DNA of 16,637 bases from CAIXTV01 sp037144095 (GTDB lineage: Bacteria; Bacteroidota; Bacteroidia; Bacteroidales; CAIXTV01): the NCBI GenBank assembly GCA_037144095.1, contig JBAWXL010000079.1, positions 1 through 16,637 of the forward strand, read 5' to 3'. Shown piece after piece: positions 1 through 7,987 of the stretch; position 1 is the first letter of the stretch; each line of letters begins with the position of its first letter. Under the pieces are notes generated by a model, which did no database searches, was not told the DNA's origin, and worked only from the letters and a program-made list of their open reading frames with translations. Both the position numbers and the translations under genes were made by a program.

Positions 1-278
1 GCCCTCATCTATATAAGGACTTGGTCATTATTTTGGAAAAATGCCCTCATCTATATAAGGACTTGGTCATTATTTTGGAAAAATGCCCTCATCTATATAA
101 GGACTTGGTCATTATTTTGGAAAAATGCCCTCATCTATATAAGGACTTGGTCATTATTTTGGAAAAATGCCCTCATCTATACCGGGACTAGGTCATTATT
201 TTGGAAAAATGCCCTCATCTATATTGGGACTTGGTCATTATTTTGGAAAAATGCCCTCATTCATTTCAGGAAATGCCC
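1..278. repeat. 42-bp tandem repeat array (six full units plus a degenerate end), open to the left
   Basis: Units start at 1, 43, 85, 127, 169 and 211, each opening GCCCTCATCTATA and closing TTTTGGAAAAAT. A decayed seventh starts at 253. The first four units are identical. Units 5 and 6 differ only in the middle (ATACCGGGACTAGG and ATATTGGGACTTGG in place of ATATAAGGACTTGG). The array begins at the window edge, so its true copy number is unknown. There are no unique spacers, so it is not a CRISPR. On the + strand the frame starting at base 1 stays open to a TGA at 286-288, but it has no start codon here. A second frame is broken by TAG in unit 5. I read it as a non-coding minisatellite-like array, with coding origin possible but unsupported. 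Confidence 0.93.
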
Positions 279-615
279 TGTTTTATGACAAATACGTCAT
301 ATATATTTTGACAATTGCTGTGTAGAAATTTGAAATGCCCATGTTCTTAAAAGCTTCTGAAAACAATTTTTAAGCAATGAGTATTTAGTTCTATTTAACT
401 GTTTTGATTTTTAAATTTAACTAGTTTTCTTTATTACGACTTCCTGTTTCGAGATAAAAAAAGAAGTTTTTAAGGGTCTTTTTTTCCTTAAAATCTCATT
501 AAATTTCGACATGATAACTACCAGAGTTATTAACAATAGAATATTCATAAATTCGTTAGCTAAGTAAAAAGCAGAAATCATATTATCTCTACTTTTATAC
601 CCAAATATTTGACTT
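279..615. other. AT-rich gap with no gene seen
   Basis: Relics of the repeat (AAATGCCC at 272 and again near 332) suggest further decayed units. A small dyad, ATGAC-6 nt-GTCAT, lies at 285-300. A hairpin-capable stretch lies at 468-493 (TTTTAAGG and CCTTAAAA, with a T-rich loop). A one-mismatch -7-like box (TACTTTTA, 590-597) sits just upstream of the TPR gene, but no good -33 partner is seen, so the promoter is not assigned. Confidence 0.5.
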
Positions 616-3600
616 ATGAAAACGCAAAAATTGCAAATACTATTGTGCTTGTTTCTGTTGCTAAACGGATTTGTATTCTCCCAGAAAACAGCTGTTTACA
701 ATCAGCCCGATTTTTCCTATCAATCGGCAATCGAACTGTTTAATAAACAAAAATACAACTCGGCTAAGGAAATGTTTCAGTCGGTTGGCAGTTCGATTCA
801 GGATGCTAAATCGGAAATGAAGGCAAGTTGCTTGTTTTATGCCGCTTTGTGTGCCTGCGAACTGTATAACAACGACGCACCTGCCTTGCTCACTGAGTTT
901 ATCAACCTTTTTCCCGAAAATGCTCACCTCAACCAAACCTACTTTGCGCTGGGTAAGTATTATTTCTTCAAACAAAAGTATGATTTAAGCCTGAAAAATT
1001 TCAATTTGGTGAATTCTATTGACTTGAATGAGAGTGAAAAGGCTGAATATTACTTCAAGAAAGCTTATTCAGCTTTTGTTTTGAACGATTTTGCCGCTGC
1101 CAAGATAAACTTCAGCGAAGTTAAGGATAAAGATAACAAGTATTCATCGCCCGCCACCTATTATTATTCGCACATTCTCTATAAAGAGAAAAAGTTTGAG
1201 GCAGCGCTCAAAGGTTTTGAGAAACTGAAGAAAGACGAAACCTTTGGTGCCATCGTTCCTTACTATATTGCGCAAATATATTACTTACAAGGCAAGTATA
1301 ATGAGCTGATTGAGATAGCTACTGCGCTATTAAATTCGTCATCTCCCAAACGAACTGCCGAGATATCGCGATTTATTTTCGAAGCCAACTTCAACCTGGG
1401 AAAGTATAGCGAAGCCATTCCCTATATGCTCGCTTATAAAGATAAAACCACCTATTCTTTTAGTCGGGAAGACAATTACCAGTTGGGCTATTGCTATTAT
1501 AAAACAAATGATTACGCCAAAGCCATTCCTTGTTTCGTAAATACTTCGGCAACTGCCGACTCGCTGGGACAGAATGCGATGTTTTATTTGGGCGATTCGT
1601 ATGTGAAAACCAAAAAGAAGAAAGATGCCTATCAAACCTTCGGTGCGGCATATAAGTTGGACTTTGATCCGAAAATAAAAGAAGAGTCCTTATACAACTT
1701 TGCAAAACTTTCTTTCGATCTTTCCTACAATCCCTATAATGAGGCGATAAAAGCTTTCGAGAAATACCTTTTGGAGTATCCCGAATCGAAGAAAAAAGAC
1801 GAAATGTACGGTTTCCTGGTCGATATTTATACCACTACCCGAAATTATAAGGATGCCATAGCTTCTATAGAGAATATTTCGAAGCTAAATCCCAAGTTGC
1901 TCTCTACCTATCAGAAACTTTTGTATTTCAGAGGGGTTGAGCAATTTAATGATGAGAAATACGCCGAAGCCATTGGCTTGTTTGATAAAGATATCGCGAA
2001 TAATTTCGACCCACAATACACTGCCTTAGGTTTATACTGGAAAGCCGACGCTTACGATAGGCAAGATAATTATGATTCGGCGCAAATTAATTACGCATTG
2101 TTCTATACCATTCCCGAAGTGTCGCGATTGCCCGAGTATAAAATCTCTTACTATAACATGGGATATTCTCAATTTAAAAAGAAAAGCTATGCTCAGGCAT
2201 TGATTTCTTTTAAAAAATATATAGAAGTCGCCGATAATAAAGATAAGAAGATATTTAACGACGCAACGCTCCGTTTGGCTGATTGCTACTTCGTTACGAA
2301 GAACTATTCTGCCGCTATAGAGTATTACGACAACGTGATTGAAGCAAAAGTGGGCGATATGGATTATGCCTTGTACCAAAAAGCCATTTCGTTGGGCGTG
2401 TTGGGCAAACTCGAAGGCAAAGCGCAGCAACTCACTAAGCTCTTAGAACAATATCCCAAGTCGACTTATGCCGATGATGCCACTTTTGAGTTGGGCAACA
2501 CCTATTCGCTGCTGAAAAACGACACTAAGGCGCTCGAATATTTTAATCTAATTGCCAGCAAACACTCTAATTCATATTACAACAAGATTGCTTTGCTGAA
2601 AACCGGTCTGATTCAGTATAACAATCATCAGGATGAGCAAGCTTTGGTCACTTTCAAGAAAGTTACCGAGCTATATCCAGGCTCATCAGAGTCTAAGGAA
2701 GCATTGGTGAACATAAAAAACATCTACGTTGACCAAAACAAGGTTGACGATTTCTTTATTTATGTGAAAGGACTCTCTTTTGCCAATGTAACCGAGTCGG
2801 AACAAGACTCCATTACCTACATTGCTGCCGAAAACCGGTATATGAGCAACGATTGTGAGTCGGCAGTGAAAAGCTTTGCAACTTATATCGAAAAATTTGC
2901 CAAAGGAGCATTTGCTTTGCAGGCAAACTACTATAAATCTGAATGCGAAATGCGTTCCGGAAAGACGGAAGACGCCATAAAAGGCTATGAGTATGTAATT
3001 GCTCAGCCTCAGTCCAAATTTACCGAGAGTTCTTTACAGAAAGCTGCCAATATTAACTACGCTTTGAAGAACTATAAAAAATCCTTCGACCAGTTTACAC
3101 AATTAGAGGAGAATGCCGAATACAAAGCAAATCTGATTGAATCGGGAACAGGCAAAATGCGTTGTGCTTATCTTTTGAAGAACTACCCACAAGCCATACA
3201 GTCGTCGCGTTCTGTCTTGCTTTTAGATAAAATCACACTTGAGTTGAAATCGGAAGCCCATCTCACCATTGCAAAGTCAGCTTTGGCAATAGATAGTCTT
3301 GCTTTGGCGCAAACTGAGTTCGAAATCACCGCTAAACTTGCCCACAATGAAGCCGCAGCCGAGTCGAAGTATAATTTAGCTCTCATTTATTACAACCAAG
3401 GCAACCTTGATAAGTCGGAAAAGATCATTTTCGATTTCATTAGCCAGTCACCTTCTTACGAAGAACTCCTTGCGAAGAATTTTATCCTGCTTTCTGATAT
3501 ATATGTAAAGAAAGATAACCTATTTCAGGCGAAGCAGACCCTGCAAAGTATCATAGATAACTACGAAGGAGCCGATATTGTGAAGATAGCTCACGATAAA

Positions 3601-3681
3601 TTAAACGCAATTCTGGAAAGTGAAAAAGCAAAAGAAGCAAAGCAAAACGAACTGAACAATCCCTTTGGAAAAGAAGAATAG
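616..3681 (+). CDS. Secreted multi-TPR protein of the outer-membrane TPR/barrel pair
   Basis: 1021 aa. A signal peptide covers residues 1 to about 23 (hydrophobic LLCLFLLLNGFVF, then SQ), so the protein is exported to the periplasm or periplasmic face of the outer membrane. Nearly all the rest is helical TPR-like repeats. These show as recurring motifs such as ALGKYYFFKQKYDLSLKNF, YQLGYCYYKTNDYAKAIPCF, FELGNTYSLLKNDTKALEYF and YNLALIYYNQGNLDKSEKI. The C-terminus is charged (SEKAKEAKQ) and polar. TPR arrays are protein-protein docking scaffolds; no catalytic domain is seen. The barrel gene follows 45 nt later on the same strand, and this pairing recurs across Bacteroidota, so the two likely form one envelope complex. 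Similarity searches may name it BamD- or YbgF-like, but that would reflect only the TPRs. The ATG at 616 is chosen because it directly begins the signal peptide. Exact function is unknown. Confidence 0.9.
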   Translation: MKTQKLQILLCLFLLLNGFVFSQKTAVYNQPDFSYQSAIELFNKQKYNSAKEMFQSVGSSIQDAKSEMKASCLFYAALCACELYNNDAPALLTEFINLFPENAHLNQTYFALGKYYFFKQKYDLSLKNFNLVNSIDLNESEKAEYYFKKAYSAFVLNDFAAAKINFSEVKDKDNKYSSPATYYYSHILYKEKKFEAALKGFEKLKKDETFGAIVPYYIAQIYYLQGKYNELIEIATALLNSSSPKRTAEISRFIFEANFNLGKYSEAIPYMLAYKDKTTYSFSREDNYQLGYCYYKTNDYAKAIPCFVNTSATADSLGQNAMFYLGDSYVKTKKKKDAYQTFGAAYKLDFDPKIKEESLYNFAKLSFDLSYNPYNEAIKAFEKYLLEYPESKKKDEMYGFLVDIYTTTRNYKDAIASIENISKLNPKLLSTYQKLLYFRGVEQFNDEKYAEAIGLFDKDIANNFDPQYTALGLYWKADAYDRQDNYDSAQINYALFYTIPEVSRLPEYKISYYNMGYSQFKKKSYAQALISFKKYIEVADNKDKKIFNDATLRLADCYFVTKNYSAAIEYYDNVIEAKVGDMDYALYQKAISLGVLGKLEGKAQQLTKLLEQYPKSTYADDATFELGNTYSLLKNDTKALEYFNLIASKHSNSYYNKIALLKTGLIQYNNHQDEQALVTFKKVTELYPGSSESKEALVNIKNIYVDQNKVDDFFIYVKGLSFANVTESEQDSITYIAAENRYMSNDCESAVKSFATYIEKFAKGAFALQANYYKSECEMRSGKTEDAIKGYEYVIAQPQSKFTESSLQKAANINYALKNYKKSFDQFTQLEENAEYKANLIESGTGKMRCAYLLKNYPQAIQSSRSVLLLDKITLELKSEAHLTIAKSALAIDSLALAQTEFEITAKLAHNEAAAESKYNLALIYYNQGNLDKSEKIIFDFISQSPSYEELLAKNFILLSDIYVKKDNLFQAKQTLQSIIDNYEGADIVKIAHDKLNAILESEKAKEAKQNELNNPFGKEE

Positions 3682-3726
3682 AATTTGATTAATATTGAAA
3701 ATAGAATAATTAATAATAGAAAAAAT

Positions 3727-5421
3727 ATGAAACTTCACCTTAATATATATAGTTTGTTGCTCCTAGGAATGCTGATTTTCGCGAGTTCCTTATATGCACA
3801 ACACAATGAAGAAGTAACTATTATAGCTGCTTACAACCCAACCATCTCCGATGCCACGCGCATCAGGTTGAATCCTTCCATACAGGACACCAACACGGCA
3901 AAACCCGAACTTAACTATTCGATAAGCTCGCGTTTATATGAAACACACTTCACTCCCGATTCGATTAAGCCCGCTAAATTAAACAGCGAGCCCTATTCTA
4001 AACTCTATCATTTCCTTGCCAAAGGCGGTTTCGGCAATTATACCACTCCTTATTTCGAATTCTTTTATAATAACCTGCGTTCGAAGCAAACAGGAGTTGG
4101 TGTGCATTATCTTCACCTTTCTTCTTATGGAGATATCAAAGGATATGCCTATCCGGCCTTCAGTACCAATCAGGCAGATATTTGGTTTAAGCAATATTTG
4201 AATCAAAGCACTTTCAGTGCCGATGTGGTTTACAAAAGAGATGTGGTTCACTATTATGGATTTAACCCTTCCGATTTTCCAGGGGTGACTGATAAAAACA
4301 TAAAACAACGTTTTTCATTTGTTGATGTTAATTTGGGTTATAAAAGTAACTATACTGATTCAACTCACCTCAATCATAACATCTATTTTGGCTTTTATAA
4401 TTTGGGAGATGTGTTTAAGACTACTGAAAATTGTTTCAAATTAGGAGGAGGTGTCGATAAGAACCTTAAGATTTCCAATCTTACCAACCGTCAGACTTTA
4501 GGTATAAAAGCAGATTTGCGTTTCTACGACAATTCGAACTCAAGCACCATGACTTTGATTAAACTCAATCCATTTATTAGTACTAATTTCAAACAATTTA
4601 ACTTCCTTGTGGGCATCGACTTCAATATGGCTTCCTATCCTGGCCGAACCGGATATCATACCTATCCTCAGGCAGAAGTTCAAGTCAATTTTATTCCAAA
4701 TGTGCTGAATGTTTATGGAGGAATAGGAGGGGAGCTCCTAACAAACACCTATAAAAGTCTAAGTGATGAAAATCCTTTTGTGAATTCCTTCAATTCTATA
4801 GGTTTAACCAACAATAAATTCATGTTTTGTGGTGGATTGAAAAGCAGTTTAAGCCGGAATTTAAATCTAACCGTCAGTTTCAAAGGTTCAAATTTAGATT
4901 CTATGCCTTTTTATTTCCCAAATTTTTATCTGAATCAGGCAAATTTCACCAATACATATTTAGGAACAGCATTTGGAAACACCTTTTTGCTCGTTTACGA
5001 CCATGTCAAACTGCTCAACATCAAAGCCGAGCTGGCATACACTGCCGGCGACAAATGGAATGTGATGTTCTTTGCTTCTTATGATAAATATACAACAGAT
5101 AAACAAGCAAAAGCATGGTATAAACCGGCCTTCAAATTAGGAACTACTGCCTATTATAATATCAACGATAAGTTCATACTAAGAGGCACCCTGACTGCCC
5201 GAACAGGCGCTTATGGCATTGCATTCGATCAAAACAATCAGCAAATTACCAAAAAACTCGATGGTTTCACCGACCTGAGTTTTGGAGCAGAATATCGTTA
5301 CAACAAACTGTGGTCTGCTTTTCTCAATCTAAACAACATTGCTGCACAACGATATTCGCTTTGGTACGATTATCCTTCCTATAGGTTTAATTTATTGGCA
5401 GGTGTTACGTTTTCTTTTTAA
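3727..5421 (+). CDS. Outer-membrane beta-barrel protein (TonB-dependent-receptor-like family, no plug)
   Basis: 564 aa from the ATG at 3727. A longer reading from a TTG at 3685 adds 14 polar residues ahead of the signal peptide and is rejected. The signal peptide is about 25 aa (LLLLGMLIFASSLYAQ). The mature N-terminus has EEVTIIAAYNPTISDA, then AKGGFGNYTTPYFEFFYNN. Both are patterns I associate with the Bacteroidota barrel family usually annotated TonB-dependent receptor. The remainder alternates aromatic and polar residues as in amphipathic beta strands, and it ends in a C-terminal Phe (LLAGVTFSF), as expected for BAM insertion. No TonB plug domain or TonB box is visible, so uptake by a classical TonB route is doubtful. 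It follows the TPR gene and is probably co-transcribed with it. Transport or assembly role unknown. Confidence 0.85.
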   Translation: MKLHLNIYSLLLLGMLIFASSLYAQHNEEVTIIAAYNPTISDATRIRLNPSIQDTNTAKPELNYSISSRLYETHFTPDSIKPAKLNSEPYSKLYHFLAKGGFGNYTTPYFEFFYNNLRSKQTGVGVHYLHLSSYGDIKGYAYPAFSTNQADIWFKQYLNQSTFSADVVYKRDVVHYYGFNPSDFPGVTDKNIKQRFSFVDVNLGYKSNYTDSTHLNHNIYFGFYNLGDVFKTTENCFKLGGGVDKNLKISNLTNRQTLGIKADLRFYDNSNSSTMTLIKLNPFISTNFKQFNFLVGIDFNMASYPGRTGYHTYPQAEVQVNFIPNVLNVYGGIGGELLTNTYKSLSDENPFVNSFNSIGLTNNKFMFCGGLKSSLSRNLNLTVSFKGSNLDSMPFYFPNFYLNQANFTNTYLGTAFGNTFLLVYDHVKLLNIKAELAYTAGDKWNVMFFASYDKYTTDKQAKAWYKPAFKLGTTAYYNINDKFILRGTLTARTGAYGIAFDQNNQQITKKLDGFTDLSFGAEYRYNKLWSAFLNLNNIAAQRYSLWYDYPSYRFNLLAGVTFSF

Positions 5422-5449
5422 TCAGTTTAATTTATAAACTTTGAGAAAT

Positions 5450-5511
5450 CTTAGAGCCTTTGTGTTTTAGTGGCGAAATATGAAATGCCACAAAGTCTCC
5501 AAGGCCCTAAG
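5450..5511. terminator. Long imperfect palindrome, probable bidirectional terminator
   Basis: It lies between two convergent genes. The outer arms are CTTAG-A-GCCTT (5450-5460) and AAGGC-C-CTAAG (5501-5511), with one mismatched position. The inner arms are GTGGC (5470-5474) and GCCAC (5487-5491). Weaker complementarity continues outward (AAAC on the left, GTTT on the right) and reaches the helicase stop codon. There is no strong U tract, so it may instead be a dispersed palindromic element that also ends transcription. Confidence 0.5.
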
Positions 5512-5523
5512 ATACACTAAGGT

Positions 5524-6762
5524 TTAAGACTTAGCTATATTTCCGTCTGTTCCGCTATTGTTAGGCTTTCTTTTTGGCTGAAATTTCTTTTTCTTAACCG
5601 CTCCTCCATCTTTTTCTTCCCAACTTGGGAGTTTCCCTAAATCCGTAGGTGCTTCAATTTTAGGAATCACTGATTCTATTAATTGTTCTATTTGCTTAAT
5701 CTTATGTTTCTCCCTTGGAGTGACCAAGGTGATGGCTTCTCCTTTGGCATTAACTCTTGCTGTTCGCCCCACACGGTGAACATAATCGTCAGCATCGTGA
5801 GGAACATCATAATTAATCACCATATTTATTTCCTTCACATCAATTCCACGGCTCATGACATCGGTGGCAACTAATATGCGTATCTTTTTCGACCTGAAAG
5901 CATTGACAACTTCTTCGCGTTTGTCTTGTTCGAGATTAGAAGAAATGCCATGCGAGGGAAATCCCTGTCGGTTGAGCGATCTGACAATATCTGTTATCTT
6001 GTTTTTCACAGAAGTAAAAATAAGCACGCTATCGTATTGTTTGCGTTCTTTAAGAATCCGGATAATCAAATCGATTTTCTGTTCTTCGTAAACTAGATAA
6101 GCTTTTTGGTCGGCACCTTCAGCGGGTTTGGAAATGGAAAGTGATATTTCGGCAGGATTGTGCAGGACTTTCTTTGCCAGTGCACGAATGCTGAGGGGCA
6201 TGGTTGCACTGAACATCAGTGTTTGTCTTGCTTTTGGAAGATGCGAAATGATAGCAAGGATATCATCAACAAATCCCATATCGAGCATCTTATCGGCTTC
6301 GTCCAGCACCAAATGCTTTAAACGTTTGAAATCGATATAACCCATATTCAGATGCGACAATAATTTCCCTGGTGTTGCCACAATGATGTCGGTTCCTTTT
6401 TTGAGGGCACTTTTTTGTGCTTCCCAGTCTTTTCCATCGCCTCCGCCATACACTGCAATGGAACCTGCAGGAATGAAATAGGAAAATCCTTGTATCTGCT
6501 GATCAATTTGTATTGCCAATTCGCGGGTAGGGACAATGATCAGGGTGTCGATGCTGTGTTCTTTTTTGCCAACTAACTTATCAAGGATGGGCAGCACAAA
6601 AGCGGCTGTTTTGCCGGTGCCGGTTTGTGCACAGGCAATGACATCTTTATTTTGCAGGATAAGGGGAATAACCTGCTCTTGAATGGGGGTTGCGGTTTCG
6701 AAACCAATGTAGGAAATGGCTTCTAATAATTTTTCGTGAAGCTTGAGTTCGGTGAAATTCAT
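5524..6762 (-). CDS. DEAD-box ATP-dependent RNA helicase, RhlE-like
   Basis: 412 aa cytoplasmic RNA helicase with the full motif set in order. These are the Q motif (GFETATPIQEQ, about 20-30), motif I AQTGTGKT (45-52), Ia PTREL (78-82), Ib TPGK (130-133), II DEAD (154-157), III SAT (185-187), IV LIFTS (247-251), V ATDVMSRGID (299-308) and VI HRVGRTAR (329-336). A lysine-rich tail (VKKKKFQPKRKP) probably binds RNA non-specifically. The family unwinds short duplexes during ribosome assembly, RNA decay and cold adaptation. The size and short basic tail fit the RhlE subgroup common in Bacteroidota, which often has several paralogues, so no specific symbol is given. It is transcribed alone, convergent with the barrel gene. 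All motifs look intact. Confidence 0.95.
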   Translation of the reverse strand: MNFTELKLHEKLLEAISYIGFETATPIQEQVIPLILQNKDVIACAQTGTGKTAAFVLPILDKLVGKKEHSIDTLIIVPTRELAIQIDQQIQGFSYFIPAGSIAVYGGGDGKDWEAQKSALKKGTDIIVATPGKLLSHLNMGYIDFKRLKHLVLDEADKMLDMGFVDDILAIISHLPKARQTLMFSATMPLSIRALAKKVLHNPAEISLSISKPAEGADQKAYLVYEEQKIDLIIRILKERKQYDSVLIFTSVKNKITDIVRSLNRQGFPSHGISSNLEQDKREEVVNAFRSKKIRILVATDVMSRGIDVKEINMVINYDVPHDADDYVHRVGRTARVNAKGEAITLVTPREKHKIKQIEQLIESVIPKIEAPTDLGKLPSWEEKDGGAVKKKKFQPKRKPNNSGTDGNIAKS

Positions 6763-6766
6763 TTGA

Positions 6767-6774
6767 CAAAAGTA
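6767..6774 (-). promoter_or_regulatory. Candidate -7 box close to the helicase start
   Basis: On the - strand TACTTTTG is an exact match to the Bacteroidota -7 consensus TAnnTTTG and lies only 4 nt upstream of the ATG. A TTTTG about 22 nt further upstream could serve as the -33 element. If used, the transcript would be leaderless or nearly so. Confidence 0.4.
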
Positions 6775-6822
6775 AAAAACATTAAAATAACTGCATCAAA
6801 AGTGAATAGCAGCTAACAATTA

Positions 6823-6830
6823 CAAAAGTA
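6823..6830 (-). promoter_or_regulatory. Second candidate -7 box for the helicase
   Basis: A second exact TACTTTTG on the - strand, 60 nt upstream of the ATG. It would give a conventional leader of about 55 nt. No clear -33 TTTG is seen at the usual distance. Confidence 0.35.
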
Positions 6831-6930
6831 ACCAATTAAAATGAATTATCACTTATAGTTTTGATATTCACTAATGATTTATCGATTTCCTTCTATAAAA
6901 GACATTCATTCCAATCAAAATACTATTAAA

Positions 6931-6962
6931 TAACATCAGCAAATCAGCACATCAACACATCA
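6931..6962 (-). repeat. 8-bp-period repeat starting at the peroxiredoxin stop codon
   Basis: Read on the - strand from the TGA stop, the sequence is four consecutive octamers: TGATGTGT, TGATGTGC, TGATTTGC, TGATGTTA. The stop codon is part of the first unit. A related octamer array follows the lepB stop. Confidence 0.75.
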
Positions 6963-7694
6963 TTCTTCCGCTTTACTTCTCTTAAACATGATATACCAGT
7001 CTAAAAAGTAGAACTTCTTATCGTTCTTGAGTTTATCAGCTTCTTCTTTTGTTTTAGGACTTGGCATCAGCACATCATCGCCGGGTTTCCAATTGGCAGG
7101 GGTAAGGGTCGATTTCTTGTCATTTTCCTGCAAAGCAATCAGCGTGCGTTTAATTTCATCAATATTTCTTCCGGTGGTAAAGGGATAGAAAAACATTGCA
7201 CAAATGATGTTGTCGGGATTTATAACAAAAACACCCCTTACATCTTTTGTGTTGCTCACGTTTGGATGAATCATTCCATACTTTTTCGAAATGTCGAGAC
7301 CAGCATCGGATATTAAAGGAAAATTGATTTTAGGAATCGTTTTTCCTTTATAACTCAGTTTTTCTAACGACTTTGCCCATTCAATATGACTATTCACTCC
7401 ATCAGTTGATAAAACTAAAAGTTGAGTGTTAAGCTTAACGAATTCATCCTGAAGCATAGCTAACTCCATGATTTCGGTGGAGCAAACCGGTGTGAAAGAG
7501 GCTGGATGACTGAATATAATTTTCCACTTAGCAAAATAATCTGCTGGGAAATTAATTTTTCCTTTGGTTGATTCGGCAATAAATGATGGAGCTGTTTCGC
7601 CAATCAAAGGAATTCGGGTTTGAACAATTTCCTGCGAATAAAGAGAGGAAACTGTAGCAAAAAAAATAAACAAGGTTCTTATAATTGTTTTCAT
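6960..7694 (-). CDS. Exported 1-Cys peroxiredoxin (Prx6-type)
   Basis: 244 aa from the ATG at 7694. A TTG 36 nt upstream would only add residues before the signal peptide. The signal sequence has TLFIFFATVSSLYS followed by Gln, so the enzyme is likely periplasmic or surface-attached. The peroxidatic motif PASFTPVCSTE places the catalytic Cys at residue 71 and the conserved Thr at 68; the supporting Arg is at 153 (DVRGVFVINPD). The long C-terminal domain ending near NWKPGDDVLMP is the Prx6 signature. These enzymes reduce hydrogen peroxide and organic peroxides through one Cys. Another Cys (165, DNIICAMFF) is not at a usual resolving position. A peroxiredoxin outside the cytoplasm needs a periplasmic reductant, and none is encoded nearby. 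A perfect Fnr-box-like palindrome lies 51 bp upstream. Confidence 0.9.
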   Translation of the reverse strand: MKTIIRTLFIFFATVSSLYSQEIVQTRIPLIGETAPSFIAESTKGKINFPADYFAKWKIIFSHPASFTPVCSTEIMELAMLQDEFVKLNTQLLVLSTDGVNSHIEWAKSLEKLSYKGKTIPKINFPLISDAGLDISKKYGMIHPNVSNTKDVRGVFVINPDNIICAMFFYPFTTGRNIDEIKRTLIALQENDKKSTLTPANWKPGDDVLMPSPKTKEEADKLKNDKKFYFLDWYIMFKRSKAEE

Positions 7695-7727
7695 GATCGT
7701 ATTATTTATAATCATTCTAAACAGATG

Positions 7728-7735
7728 CAATAGTA
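7728..7735 (-). promoter_or_regulatory. Candidate -7 box of the peroxiredoxin gene
   Basis: TACTATTG on the - strand has one mismatch from TAnnTTTG. The TTG inside the 16-bp palindrome lies at about -33 spacing, so the palindrome would overlap the upstream promoter element. Confidence 0.35.
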
Positions 7736-7745
7736 TAAAGTTCAG

Positions 7746-7761
7746 ATTGATTTAAATCAAT
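7746..7761. promoter_or_regulatory. Perfect 16-bp palindrome matching the Fnr/Crp-family operator
   Basis: ATTGATTTAAATCAAT is a perfect palindrome and contains TTGAT-N4-ATCAA, the classical Fnr consensus. It lies 51 bp upstream of the peroxiredoxin ATG and would overlap the predicted -33 region. A Crp/Fnr-family regulator is the natural candidate; which one, and whether it activates or represses, cannot be told from here. Confidence 0.55.
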
Positions 7762-7797
7762 ACTCATGCTCAATTTATAAAGGATGTTTTGTGGGCA

Positions 7798-7846
7798 GAT
7801 AATTGCAAATTATCCTGTTTTCAAAGCCGAATTGCAAATTCGGCTT
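7798..7846. repeat. Two adjacent hairpins sharing an ATTGCAAAT core
   Basis: First hairpin: GATAATT-GCA-AATTATC (7798-7814), a perfect 7-bp stem. Second: GCCGAATT-GCA-AATTCGGC (7826-7844), extended by A-T pairs to a 10-bp stem (7824-7846). They are separated by 9 nt and share the same loop and inner stem. They lie downstream of the channel gene on the - strand and may help end its transcript, though the following T tract is weak. Confidence 0.7.
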
Positions 7847-7849
7847 AGC

Positions 7850-7927
7850 TGCATCACATTTTTTTATATACCGCTTAGTAGGGGCTTACCTGCATCACAT
7901 TTTTGCATATGCCGCTCAGTAGGGGCA
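7850..7927. repeat. Two direct copies of a 41-bp element
   Basis: Copies start at 7850 and 7891, each beginning TGCATCACATTTTT and containing ATACCGCTTAGTAGGGGC or its variant ATGCCGCTCAGTAGGGGC. Over about 37 aligned positions I count four differences. I see no coding potential. It resembles small dispersed intergenic repeats of Bacteroidota. Confidence 0.75.
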
Positions 7928-7987
7928 TTGTTTTGTTACTAAAGTAATAAAGTTTTTTATTGAATGCTTTTGTAAATAATGCGGAGT

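Noticed and set aside
1..278. The 42-bp array as a CRISPR
   Set aside because: Units abut directly with no unique spacers, and no cas genes are present.
1..288. The 42-bp array as the 3' end of a coding gene
   Set aside because: One frame is open from the window edge, but there is no start codon, and a second frame is broken by TAG in unit 5. Openness of a repeated 42-bp unit is weak evidence because one stop-free unit makes the whole array open.
3685..3726. TTG start 14 codons upstream for the barrel gene
   Set aside because: It adds a polar stretch before a clear signal peptide; the ATG at 3727 starts the signal peptide directly.
7695..7730. TTG start 12 codons upstream for the peroxiredoxin
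   Set aside because: Same reason: the ATG at 7694 begins a normal signal peptide, and the extension overlaps the likely promoter.
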